Of a stretch of 16,322 nt of DNA, positions 6,258 through 13,487 are shown in pieces. The DNA comes from Pirellulales bacterium. GTDB lineage: Bacteria; Planctomycetota; Planctomycetia; Pirellulales; JALHLM01. The position numbers were made by a program, and so were the translations under genes. The notes beneath the pieces are model-generated. The model did no database searches. It was not told where the DNA came from and saw only the letters and a list, made by a program, of their open reading frames with translations. Position 1 is the stretch's first letter; each line of letters begins with the position of its first letter. The stretch covers positions 1 to 16,322 of the forward strand of contig JALHLM010000065.1 of the NCBI GenBank assembly GCA_022844585.1. The letters are read 5' to 3'.

Positions 6258-8531
6258 CTATTCGGCTGGCGTCGGCGAGAGTTCTTCTTCGCCGGCTGGC
6301 GTCGGGCTGACGCCGTTTTGTTCTAGGGCGGCGCCTTCGGCGTAGAACTTCGTGGTCTCTTCCGAGGCCAGCGACGTGCCGAGCGATTTGCAATGCACTT
6401 CGGCGCGGAACACGTGGTTGCCGGCCGTTTCCGCACGGGCCGTGATCGTGTAGATCACTTCGCCGCCGGCGGGCACCGTGGGGATGGTTTTAAAGTCGAC
6501 CTGGCCGGTGGAGACCTGGTGATCGCCCCCTTCGACCGTGATCGCTTCCACACCTTCGGAGAAGAAGATGATCGCTTCGACGCCGTCGGCGCTCTTTGTG
6601 CCGCGATTCGAGATGCGAACTTCGTACGTGACGTCCTGGCCGACGGCTACCGGACCGCGCGGGTCCGAGACGTCGAGCACCAGGTCGGCCAAGGCTTCGA
6701 CGCGGGTGATAGTTTGCGCGTCGCTCGACAGATCGCCCGAGGCGGACGCCGTGAGGTTCAGATTGTTGACGCCCGGCGTGGCGAGCACGCACTTGATGAT
6801 CATGGTTTCTTCGCCGCCGGCCTGCAATTGCGGCAGCGTCCATTCCACGGCGCCGGTGTCAGCGTTGTAGCGACCGGCGCCGGTGACTTCCTTGAATTCC
6901 GCTCCGGCCGGCAACTCGGCGGCGATCACGACGTCTTGCGCCGAGGCATTGCCGGGGTTGGTGACTTGGATTTCATACGTGGCCATCGTGCCGGCGTACT
7001 GCATCTTCGGGCCGTGCACGGTGGAGGCCAGTCCGGCGCGGCGGACGAGGACTTCTTCGACCGCTTCGCAACGCAGATCGCCGTCGGCCGTGGCTTCGGC
7101 CTTGATGACCAACTCGCCGGCCTGACGCGGCGTGAGTTCGATTTCCAACGACTGGCTGCCGCCAGCGGCCAACGTGCCGACGTTATGCGTCGCCGGCGGT
7201 TCGGAACCCTGGCCGATGGGGAGCAAGTGAATCACCACGTTTTCGGCTGAACCGTTGCCGGGGTTCGACAGTGTGAGCTTGTAGACCTGATTTTCGCCGT
7301 AATGCACTTCGCTCGGGCCGTCGATGTCGATCTTGAGCTTCGGCTCCTGGACTTCGACCGTGGCCTGGGCCGTCTGCGGTTGCTGCGACCAGCCGACCGC
7401 GAGGTCGAAGGCCTGGCTCTTACGCGGAATCAGTTCCAGCGTGAGCTCTTCCTGGCTGCGGGCCGGAATCTCGGCGAGTTGCCACTCGATCAAGCCCGGC
7501 GAGGTCGTCGAAGGTGTGGCGACGCCTTGCGTGGTTTCGTTGCTGACGACTTCCGTCCAGTTCGGCAGACGCACGCTGACCACGACAGCCGTGGCGGCCT
7601 GACTGCTGGGGTTCTGTACGACGACGCGATAGGTCGCCTGCTTGCCAATGGCGACGGCCTTCGGGCCGGCGGTGCCGACATTCAGGCTAGCACTTTGCTT
7701 GGTGAAAAGAACTTCGTCTTCGCTCGACGTGCTGGTCTCGGCTACGGCCGGTTCCGCACGACGTGGCGCGGGCGCTGGCACTTCCGGAGCGGCCTCGGGG
7801 GCCGGTTGTTCGGCAGCGGTCCAAGTGGCGCGATCTTCATCGGCTTCGACCGGACGACGCGCGACGCGGGCCGCAGGAGGAGCCGCCGGATTCGCGCCAC
7901 GGCTCACGGCCTGGCGACGTGAATTGGCGAGGCGATCTTGGAGCGAGCGGTATTCCTCGCCTTGCGGCTGATCGGCAGGTTGTTGGGCAGCGGCCTGACG
8001 TGGCGCCGGACGCGTCGACGGGGCCGGAGCGTAGCTCTGTGTGCGAGCGGCCATGCCTTGGTTCTGAGCGCCGGTCGTGGGGCGAGCGTTGCGTCCGCTG
8101 GCACTCGGTTGTTGCCGAGCCACGGAACCGGCACGCGGCTGCGTCGACGGACGCGCGGCTGGCTGCGGCGACTGATCTTTCGGCGGGCGGCCCGTCAGGT
8201 TCGAGAAGAACTCGCCGATGCCGGTGTTCGGGAAGAACTCGGCGTCGTCGTAGTCCTCGGCGTACGGATCATAGGCCGGTTGCTGTTGCGGCTGCGGCCT
8301 AGTCGTGCGGCGCGGGGCGGTCGTCGCGCCAGCTTTGCCCTGCTGCTGGCCAGCGGGACGTGCTTGTCCCTTGGGGCCGGCGGTGCCGGTGATGTTGTGC
8401 CGGAACTTCTGGAGCCGGTCGGCCAACTGGGCGCCCATGCCGTCGGTGGTGGGTTCTTGGGCCAAGGAGAGCGCGGTCGAGCACAATCCGCAAGCCAGAA
8501 AGATGGTTGCCACGAGAGCGTTGCGAAACAT
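6258..8531 (-). CDS. Secreted multi-repeat DUF11 surface protein
   Basis: The 757-residue protein has a signal peptide (about 1-24, MFRNALVATIFLACGLCSTA then LSLAQ). A long Pro/Gln/Ala/Arg-rich low-complexity region follows, about 50-270. Then come four DUF11-type immunoglobulin-like repeats at about 280-395, 398-497, 499-612 and 615-730. Each has a YxVxxxNPGxxxAxxVV core (for example YEIQVTNPGNASAQDVVI) and a late GxxxW or GxxxF strand with an acidic turn. The tail has a doubled SPTPA motif (about 742-756). DUF11 proteins are exported and often cell-wall or outer-membrane attached; a structural or adhesive role is inferred. The ribosome site GGGA lies about 6 bases ahead of the ATG. A strong terminator follows the stop, so it is probably transcribed alone. 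Confidence 0.88.
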   Translation of the reverse strand: MFRNALVATIFLACGLCSTALSLAQEPTTDGMGAQLADRLQKFRHNITGTAGPKGQARPAGQQQGKAGATTAPRRTTRPQPQQQPAYDPYAEDYDDAEFFPNTGIGEFFSNLTGRPPKDQSPQPAARPSTQPRAGSVARQQPSASGRNARPTTGAQNQGMAARTQSYAPAPSTRPAPRQAAAQQPADQPQGEEYRSLQDRLANSRRQAVSRGANPAAPPAARVARRPVEADEDRATWTAAEQPAPEAAPEVPAPAPRRAEPAVAETSTSSEDEVLFTKQSASLNVGTAGPKAVAIGKQATYRVVVQNPSSQAATAVVVSVRLPNWTEVVSNETTQGVATPSTTSPGLIEWQLAEIPARSQEELTLELIPRKSQAFDLAVGWSQQPQTAQATVEVQEPKLKIDIDGPSEVHYGENQVYKLTLSNPGNGSAENVVIHLLPIGQGSEPPATHNVGTLAAGGSQSLEIELTPRQAGELVIKAEATADGDLRCEAVEEVLVRRAGLASTVHGPKMQYAGTMATYEIQVTNPGNASAQDVVIAAELPAGAEFKEVTGAGRYNADTGAVEWTLPQLQAGGEETMIIKCVLATPGVNNLNLTASASGDLSSDAQTITRVEALADLVLDVSDPRGPVAVGQDVTYEVRISNRGTKSADGVEAIIFFSEGVEAITVEGGDHQVSTGQVDFKTIPTVPAGGEVIYTITARAETAGNHVFRAEVHCKSLGTSLASEETTKFYAEGAALEQNGVSPTPAGEEELSPTPAE

Positions 8532-8610
8532 TGCTCGTCCCTGCCAAAGTGTGTGACGCCCTGAATCTCGTCACCATTTATCGGTCCCAGGGTTTGCCGG
8601 GTTTAGGAAA

Positions 8611-8639
8611 ACTTTGCGGCCTGTAGCGGCGGTTGTCAA
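8611..8639 (-). promoter_or_regulatory. Weak candidate promoter for the DUF11 gene
   Basis: On the minus strand TTGACA (8639-8634) is a perfect -35 box. Seventeen bases later comes CAAAGT (8616-8611), which matches only 3 of 6 -10 positions. The start would be near 8604, leaving a leader of about 70 bases. The -10 box is poor. Confidence 0.25.
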
Positions 8640-8670
8640 AATGAGAGAGATGGAACGATCGTCGACGTCC

Positions 8671-8736
8671 AAGCCCAGGGAAGGTCGCAGCAGGCTAGGC
8701 AAGATAGAAAGACTATCGACGACCTTCCCTGGGCTT
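8671..8736. repeat. Compound inverted repeat, 17-base arms
   Basis: AAGCCCAGGGAAGGTCG at 8671-8687 is repeated as its exact reverse complement at 8720-8736. In the 32-base gap GATAG (8703-8707) and CTATC (8713-8717) form an inner hairpin with loop AAAGA. The right arm overlaps the stop codon of the 8735-9262 gene by two bases, so the whole structure is the 3' end of that transcript. No T tract follows on either strand, so it is not a classical terminator. Confidence 0.85.
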
Positions 8737-9262
8737 AAACGCGCGGTTGTCGCGTCCCGGGCCGGTCTTCTTGCCTAGCTTCGCCAAAAGCGTTCGCGGC
8801 GATGGCCAGAAAACTTGCTGTGAGAAATGCGAAGAAACATCCCAGAACGGCTGCTGACAACGTGCCGAGAACCAGTCCATAGATGTTCGTCGCGCGGAGG
8901 ATCCACATTCCACCTAGACCGCCGAGAGCGCCTAAAATTGCGCCGCCAATCGCCGAGCGGCGGACCCAACCGGCCAGTGGCCGGGATTCGGCGAGTTGAC
9001 TGGCGTCTTTCCTCCCAAGTTGAGGAAGCGGCGCTCCGCGGGCCAAATGATGCGGATGGGGCTGATCGGGAACGGCCTGTGAAAACCTCCGCCGGTTGAT
9101 CAGCATCCCGGCGACGTGCGCCGCGACCATGAGCAGCGTCCAAACGGCCAACGACATCCACAGCGCGCCGATCCAGTTGCCGATCGCCAGTAAGATCGCG
9201 ATGCCGGCCACGCTGATCAGCAGCGTACGGATGCTGTATTGCCAGACCGGCATTTTTTCCAC
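8735..9262 (-). CDS. Small membrane protein of unknown function
   Basis: The 175-residue product has four predicted membrane segments, at about 13-30, 33-54, 104-122 and 127-157. A polar loop rich in His, Pro and Arg (55-100) joins the second and third. The N-terminus QYSIRTLLISVAGIAILLAI is the 'xxIRTLL' opening common in small planctomycete membrane proteins; no function is known. The start is GTG at 9262 with GGAGG 8 bases ahead (9271-9275); an ATG at 9253, three codons on, is possible but has no comparable ribosome site. Compound inverted repeats flank it on both sides, at 8671-8736 and 9315-9411. Confidence 0.6.
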   Translation of the reverse strand: MEKMPVWQYSIRTLLISVAGIAILLAIGNWIGALWMSLAVWTLLMVAAHVAGMLINRRRFSQAVPDQPHPHHLARGAPLPQLGRKDASQLAESRPLAGWVRRSAIGGAILGALGGLGGMWILRATNIYGLVLGTLSAAVLGCFFAFLTASFLAIAANAFGEARQEDRPGTRQPRV

Positions 9263-9314
9263 GCGCGCGGCCTCCGGCCATTCATTCTAAGCACACTCGC
9301 AGGATCTCGTTCAC

Positions 9315-9411
9315 TAGCCCGACGCGCAAGCGAGGGGGAGCAAACCGTGGGATCTGAGTAAACGTCGTACTCAGTTCGGCGATTGCTCCCCCTCGCTTGC
9401 GCGTCGGGCTA
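9315..9411. repeat. Compound inverted repeat, 29-base perfect arms
   Basis: The arms at 9315-9343 and 9383-9411 are exact reverse complements over 29 bases, and the outer end begins TAGCCCGACGCGCAAGCGAG. The 39-base gap carries a second perfect hairpin, CTGAGTA (9354-9360) with TACTCAG (9368-9374), loop 7. It lies 16 bases past the kinase stop codon and about 50 bases before the start of the membrane protein gene. I recall similar 'AGCCCGACGCGCAAGCGAGGG' stretches between genes in Pirellulales genomes, but cannot check that here. It may act as a transcript 3' end or be a palindromic mobile repeat. Confidence 0.9.
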
Positions 9412-9427
9412 ATGTGGCTGGGGAGCA

Positions 9428-11119
9428 TTACTCGCGCCGGCGGGACTCGAAGTAGCGGCTGAGCGACTTCAGCCGTCGGACCTGATGGGCCGTGGTCGCG
9501 CCGAGGAGCAGCATCGCCACGATGAAGGCCAGGTGCCGGTCGAAGGCCAGGTCGTACTTCAACTGCAAATCCGCGCGGCGGAGATGGAAATCAATCGCCA
9601 AGCCCGCGTAGGCGGTGACCGCGATGATCGTCGTGAACCACACGACGCGCAGTTGCGACCACAGTCCGGAGGCCACGATTAACAGCGGGAACACCGCCAC
9701 CAGTCCGCTGGCGACGCCGTCGGCGATCATTAGGCCAATCAACAACATCAAGATGTCGCCGGCGCTCCAAGCCAACCGGACGATGGTCGGCCGGCGGCTG
9801 TGTTCCAGCCATTGCTGCAACGCGACACAGCCGGTCGCCCAAACGCCGGCGAGGGTCAACATTGGGAGATGAAAACCGCGCAGCGAGTAGTGCTGCAACT
9901 TGCCGAACTGCTGGCTGAGGATGTGGTAGTCGAACATTTCCAGGATCACGAAGCCCGCCAATGCGAAGAGGCGCGTCGACAACGCGGGTTCGCGGCGCGA
10001 CCAGCGACGGATCCTATCCCACCAGCCGGCCGAGCGCGCCTCGACGGGTTCGTCGCGCAGATAGCGCTCCAGGTCTTCCGCCAAGGCGGTCGCGCTCGGA
10101 TAGCGATTCTCCGGCGATTTCTCCAGGCACTTCAAACAGATCTGTTCGAGGGCGCTCGGAACTTGCGAGTTGAGTTTTCGCGGCAACTCCGGCTCGCGCT
10201 CCATCACTTGTACCAGCACATCGAAAGTGCTTTCGCCGACGTGCGGCGGACGGCCCGTCAACAGGTGATAGAGAATCGCGCCGAGGCTGTAGATATCGCT
10301 GGCTGCTCCGATCTGCGCGGTACGCCCGGCCGCTTGTTCCGGCGACATATAACTCGCGGTGCCGAGCAACTCGCCGGTCCGCGTGAGTTGCGAATCGTTG
10401 TCCATCAACTTGGCGAGGCCGAAATCGGTCACGTAGACGCGATCGTCGGAATCGACCAGCACGTTGGACGGTTTCAAATCGCGATGCACGATGCCCGACT
10501 GATGCAGATAGTGCACGGCCTCGGCGATGGTCGCGACGTAGCGCGCCGCGTCGGACGGGGATAGTGGGCCGGCGTCGACCAGTCGGTCCAGGCTCCGCCC
10601 GTCGACGTACTCCATCACCAGAAAATGCTGACCGTGTAGTTCGCCGGCTTCGTGGACGCGAATGATATGCGGATGCCGCAAGCCGGCCGCCATCCGGGCT
10701 TCGCCGTGAAAGCGACTGATCATCGCGTCGGACGACCATTGCCCGCTGAGGATCATCTTGAGCGCGACGACGCGATCGAGCGATTTTTGGCGCGCCAGGT
10801 AGACGACGCCCATGCCGCCGCGGCCGATTTCACGCAACAGTTCGAAGTCGCCAAACGTGCCGAGCGGGATGGCCGCAGTGCGCACGCGCGTATCCAGCAG
10901 CGTGGCGTCGGGATCATCTGGCGGCGGCAGATCGTCCGGGCCGGAGAGGCGGGCCAAGGCATCGAGCGCCGTAAGGCAATCGGCGAACTCGAGCAATTGC
11001 GGATGCTCCTGCATCATCCGTCGGCAAGCGTCGTGTCGGCCGGCGCGCAGGTGTTCTTCGTATTGCGTCAGCAGTTCGGCAATGCGGAGATCGTCTTCGA
11101 CCGGTTCCGGCGCGTTCAC
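9428..11119 (-). CDS. Serine/threonine protein kinase with a C-terminal multi-pass membrane domain
   Basis: The 563-residue product has an N-terminal helical region (1-85) and a Hanks-type kinase domain (about 92-355). Its features are the P-loop GRGGMG (99-104), ATP-binding Lys in VALK (K121), Glu in FHGE (E140), HRDLKPSN (D214, N219), DFG (D232) and SPEQ in place of APE (259-262). All key catalytic residues are present, so activity is expected. About 381-550 holds five or so hydrophobic segments. Many planctomycete kinases end in repeats or sensory domains; this one ends in a membrane bundle, which may anchor it or sense a ligand. The GTG at 11119 overlaps the sigma factor stop as GTGA, with AGGTGG about 7 bases ahead, so the two are translationally coupled. 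In-frame starts further out lie inside the sigma gene and are rejected. Confidence 0.9.
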   Translation of the reverse strand: MNAPEPVEDDLRIAELLTQYEEHLRAGRHDACRRMMQEHPQLLEFADCLTALDALARLSGPDDLPPPDDPDATLLDTRVRTAAIPLGTFGDFELLREIGRGGMGVVYLARQKSLDRVVALKMILSGQWSSDAMISRFHGEARMAAGLRHPHIIRVHEAGELHGQHFLVMEYVDGRSLDRLVDAGPLSPSDAARYVATIAEAVHYLHQSGIVHRDLKPSNVLVDSDDRVYVTDFGLAKLMDNDSQLTRTGELLGTASYMSPEQAAGRTAQIGAASDIYSLGAILYHLLTGRPPHVGESTFDVLVQVMEREPELPRKLNSQVPSALEQICLKCLEKSPENRYPSATALAEDLERYLRDEPVEARSAGWWDRIRRWSRREPALSTRLFALAGFVILEMFDYHILSQQFGKLQHYSLRGFHLPMLTLAGVWATGCVALQQWLEHSRRPTIVRLAWSAGDILMLLIGLMIADGVASGLVAVFPLLIVASGLWSQLRVVWFTTIIAVTAYAGLAIDFHLRRADLQLKYDLAFDRHLAFIVAMLLLGATTAHQVRRLKSLSRYFESRRRE

Positions 11120-11751
11120 GGCGCGTCCACCTTGAGCAGCTCGCTGGTTCCCATCTGTTCGCTGAGTTTCTTCAGCGCGCGCATCCAGAGCATCTGCGCG
11201 GCGGGCCGGGAACGGTCCATGCGGCGCGCCACTTCGTCGAAGGGCAGCCGCTCCAGGTTGCGGAGCGCGATCACCGTTTGATAATCCGGCGGCAACGTCG
11301 TGAGCGCTTCCGCCAACCGCAACGTCTCGTCGGCCAGCATCACGCATTCGCTCGGCGAGGCGCCGGGATCGGCTGGTTCGCCCACGCCGACTGGTTGACT
11401 GTCCTGCGGCGAAGCGATCGCCACTTCGCGTCCCGCCTGGCGCTTCGCGGTGCCGCGGTAACGTCGCACCAGATCGGCCGCGTTGTGCGACAGAATGCGC
11501 CGCAGCCAGGCGAGCCACTCTTGTCCGCTGCCGCCTTGGAAGCGCGCGAAGTCGCGATGCGCTTCCAGCATCGTCTGCTGCACGATGTCCGAGGCGTCCA
11601 CCTTGCCTTGCATCCGCGCGTCGACTTGCGCCCGAGCCAGGACGATCAAGTAACTGCGACAGGCGTCGAACAAACGATCGCGATCGGCCGGCGCCCCCGC
11701 GCGCGCGCGATTCAATAGTTCGTTAAGCGATTCGGGGGAACGTGCGGCCAT
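11116..11751 (-). CDS. ECF-type RNA polymerase sigma factor
   Basis: The 211-residue protein has sigma region 2 (about 52-98, with ASDIVQQTMLEAHRDF and the WLRRIL helix) and region 4 (about 146-200: LTTLPPDYQTVIALRN, then the helix-turn-helix LPFDEVARRMDRSRPAAQ). This is the architecture of planctomycete ECF sigma factors that pair with Hanks kinases. It would recruit RNA polymerase to a specific promoter set. The ATG at 11751 is chosen because the following AARSPESLNELLNRARAG matches the usual family start; the frame stays open to 11835 but that part has no family character. Its stop overlaps the kinase start. No anti-sigma gene is adjacent; the kinase is the likely regulator by inference. 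The upstream region holds a long inverted repeat. Confidence 0.87.
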   Translation of the reverse strand: MAARSPESLNELLNRARAGAPADRDRLFDACRSYLIVLARAQVDARMQGKVDASDIVQQTMLEAHRDFARFQGGSGQEWLAWLRRILSHNAADLVRRYRGTAKRQAGREVAIASPQDSQPVGVGEPADPGASPSECVMLADETLRLAEALTTLPPDYQTVIALRNLERLPFDEVARRMDRSRPAAQMLWMRALKKLSEQMGTSELLKVDAP

Positions 11752-12054
11752 AGCGACTTCAGGCGGAATCGATGAAACAATCTCGCTCTTCGAGTCTACT
11801 CCCCACGAATGGCGGTGACCAGCGTCTTGGCGCATCCATCAGCGCGGATCCGTGTTCATTTGTGGGAGGCGTCTCCGACGCCGATGCGAACGACGCAAGC
11901 ATCATGTTTCGGGCCTTTGTCGCAAAAAGCGCCCAGTTCATCGGCGTCGGAGACGCCTCCCACAGTCGTTTACGATGCGCGGCTTGGATACATGGGCAAT
12001 GTCGAAACTCGATTGCCTAACTTCACAATACCTCATGCTGCGCGTGAATTCCAT
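11752..12054. other. Intergenic region between divergent sigma-factor and small plus-strand genes
   Basis: About 300 bases carry the 11861-11964 inverted repeat and otherwise low-information sequence. The start of the sigma-factor transcript must lie here or just beyond; I see no convincing promoter for it. I do not find a protein in any frame that I would support. Confidence 0.45.
11861..11964. repeat. Compound inverted repeat, 26-base perfect arms that also self-fold
   Basis: The arms at 11861-11886 and 11939-11964 are exact reverse complements over 26 bases and begin TGTGGGAGGCGTCTCCGACG. Each arm also contains GGCGTC-TCC-GACGCC or its complement, which folds alone as a 6-pair hairpin. 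The gap of 52 bases includes an imperfect inner stem (GGGCCTTT with AAAGCGCCC, around 11911-11934). It lies 110 bases upstream of the sigma factor start and 90 bases before the plus-strand promoter. I recall near-identical stretches in other planctomycete genomes, which is unverified here. Confidence 0.9.
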
Positions 12055-12082
12055 TTGACACGTGCACGCGCCCGACTACAGT
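12055..12082 (+). promoter_or_regulatory. Sigma70-like promoter for the 12128-12472 gene
   Basis: TTGACA (12055-12060) is a perfect -35 box. A 16-base spacer follows, then TACAGT at 12077-12082 (4 of 6 -10 matches). Transcription would begin near 12089, which rules out the GTG at 12062 as a start for this transcript and supports the ATG at 12128. Confidence 0.5.
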
Positions 12083-12127
12083 AGGGCGTTCGATGGAGGA
12101 ACACATCACCCCGAGGTTTTTGAGCGC

Positions 12128-12472
12128 ATGTTGAGCCACTCCACGGTTCGCCCGAGATTCACCCGCTTAGCCGAAGCGATGGCGGCTGGCGTGTACGTTG
12201 AAGCGCGCGATCCGGCCGGCCACACGATCGGACAGGCCGTGTTCACCGCCTGGCAAGGACGCCCGCTGCCGCAGGTGGGCGACACGATGATTTGCCCGGT
12301 GCTCTCTCCGGAGTACGGGCCGCGCAAGCTCGCGGGCGAAGTTTCCGAACGGCGCTTTGAAATTCAAACCGACGCCGACGGCAATCCCGAGGTCTGGGTG
12401 AGCATGGTCGTCATGGTGGACGAATCACGGGAATCGGAATTCACGCCGCGCGTGCGCGGCGCGAAGTGCTAA
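12128..12472 (+). CDS. Small protein of unknown function
   Basis: The 114-residue product, starting MLSHSTVRPRFTRLAEAMAA, looks soluble and mixed in secondary structure. It has a VYVEARDPAGHTIGQAVFT strand pair near the start, a second beta-rich part (ICPVLSPEYGPRKL), an acidic turn around DADGNPEVW, and a hydrophobic VSMVVMV near the end. I recognise no family. There is no signal peptide or membrane segment. A start at 12062 (GTG) would add 22 residues but lies inside the promoter, so 12128 is preferred; GAGG at 12112-12115 is a distant possible ribosome site. Its stop overlaps the stop of the GT2 gene on the other strand. Confidence 0.55.
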   Translation: MLSHSTVRPRFTRLAEAMAAGVYVEARDPAGHTIGQAVFTAWQGRPLPQVGDTMICPVLSPEYGPRKLAGEVSERRFEIQTDADGNPEVWVSMVVMVDESRESEFTPRVRGAKC

Positions 12473-13455
12473 GCCGCGCGACGTGGCGCTGAGATTTGCG
12501 CCGTCGGTTCGGTGAAGTTCCACAGCTTCCGCACCGCGTAGGGCTTTTTGTCTTGGCACTCGTAGTAGATACGGGCCGAGACCTCGCCAAGCAGGCCCAG
12601 TACCAGGAACTGCACGCCCAGCATCGTGGCGAACGCGGATAACAGCAGCAGCGGATTGCCGGTCATATCGACGGCGCCCCCGAGCTTCATCCACAGCGTC
12701 GCCGCGCCGCTCGCGATTCCGCCGGCCATCGACAGCAGGCCGATGCCGCCGAAGAGCTTCATTGGGCTGAGCGAATAGCGGATCATGTATTTGACGGTGA
12801 TCAGATCCAGCACTACGCGAAACGTGCGCCAGATGCCGTATTTTGTATGCCCGAAGCGGCGCGGATGATGCCGCGTGACGACCTCGACGCAGCGGGCGCC
12901 ATGCCAGTGGGCGAGAATCGGGATGAAGCGGTGCATCTCGCCGTAGAGTTGCAGTTCGTGTGCGATCTCCCGAGTCATGGCCTTGAGCGTGCAACCGAGA
13001 TCATTGACCGGAAAGCCGGTGACGCGCGAGATGATCCGGTTGGCGAGCCGCGACGGGAGTTTGCGGTTCAACAGCGCGTCCTGCCGCTCTTTGCGCCAAC
13101 CATGCACCAGGTCGTAGCCCTCTTCCAGCTTGGCGACCATCATCGGGATGTCGTCGGGCTCGTTCTGGAGGTCGGCGTCGAGCGTGACCACGATCTCGCC
13201 ACTGGCGGCCTGCATACCGGCGTGCATGGCGGCCGTTTGTCCGAAATTGCGGCGAAACTGAATCACCTTCACGCGCGCGTCGCGCTCGGCAAGTTGTACG
13301 AGCAATTCGCTGGAACCGTCGCGCGAGCCGTCGTCGACGAAGATCAATTCGTACTCGCGACCCATGCCGTCGAGCGCCGCGCGCACCGATTCGTACAGCA
13401 GCGGCACGTTCTCGACTTCATCATAGAGCGGGATGACGACGGAAATCGAGTTCAT
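12469..13455 (-). CDS. GT2 polyprenyl-phosphate sugar synthase
   Basis: The 328-residue protein is a DPM1/GtrB-type glycosyltransferase. It has the family-2 opening VVIPLYDEVENVP, the nucleotide-binding DDGSRDGS (41-48), the catalytic metal motif DADLQ (93-97), GCTLKAM (154-160), and the RRFGHTKYG segment (199-207) matching the RxxGxSKY motif. Two C-terminal membrane segments follow, at about 234-254 and 267-290. Such enzymes transfer a sugar from a nucleotide donor to polyprenyl phosphate on the cytoplasmic face, making the donor for membrane glycosyltransferases. It is the third gene of the minus-strand cluster with the LPG-synthase-TM and GT39 genes. The start at 13455 is the only one consistent with the family N-terminus; no ribosome site is seen, and a short repeated motif lies just upstream. 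Confidence 0.9.
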   Translation of the reverse strand: MNSISVVIPLYDEVENVPLLYESVRAALDGMGREYELIFVDDGSRDGSSELLVQLAERDARVKVIQFRRNFGQTAAMHAGMQAASGEIVVTLDADLQNEPDDIPMMVAKLEEGYDLVHGWRKERQDALLNRKLPSRLANRIISRVTGFPVNDLGCTLKAMTREIAHELQLYGEMHRFIPILAHWHGARCVEVVTRHHPRRFGHTKYGIWRTFRVVLDLITVKYMIRYSLSPMKLFGGIGLLSMAGGIASGAATLWMKLGGAVDMTGNPLLLLSAFATMLGVQFLVLGLLGEVSARIYYECQDKKPYAVRKLWNFTEPTAQISAPRRAA

Positions 13456-13466
13456 GGGAGTAGGAA

Positions 13467-13487
13467 ATGATGAATGCTGAATGATGG
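13467..13487 (-). repeat. Short repeated motif before the GT2 start
   Basis: ATGATGAATGCTGAATGATG on the plus strand contains repeated TGAATG and ATGATG units. It sits between the stop of the LPG-synthase-TM gene and the GT2 start, where a ribosome site would be expected. I recall this phrase between genes in other planctomycetes, unverified. Confidence 0.35.

Noticed and set aside
6393..7250. A long plus-strand open frame inside the DUF11 gene
   Set aside because: It is antisense to a well-supported repeat protein and reads as a basic, Gly/Arg/Asp-rich product without a domain. GC-rich coding sequence commonly leaves open frames on the other strand.
8671..8736. A rho-independent terminator reading of this inverted repeat
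   Set aside because: Neither side is followed by a T tract, and the gap is too long for a usual terminator loop.
11120..11518. Extension of the kinase upstream into the sigma factor gene
   Set aside because: The added part is just the sigma gene in another frame. The GTG at 11119 has a ribosome site and a coupled GTGA overlap.
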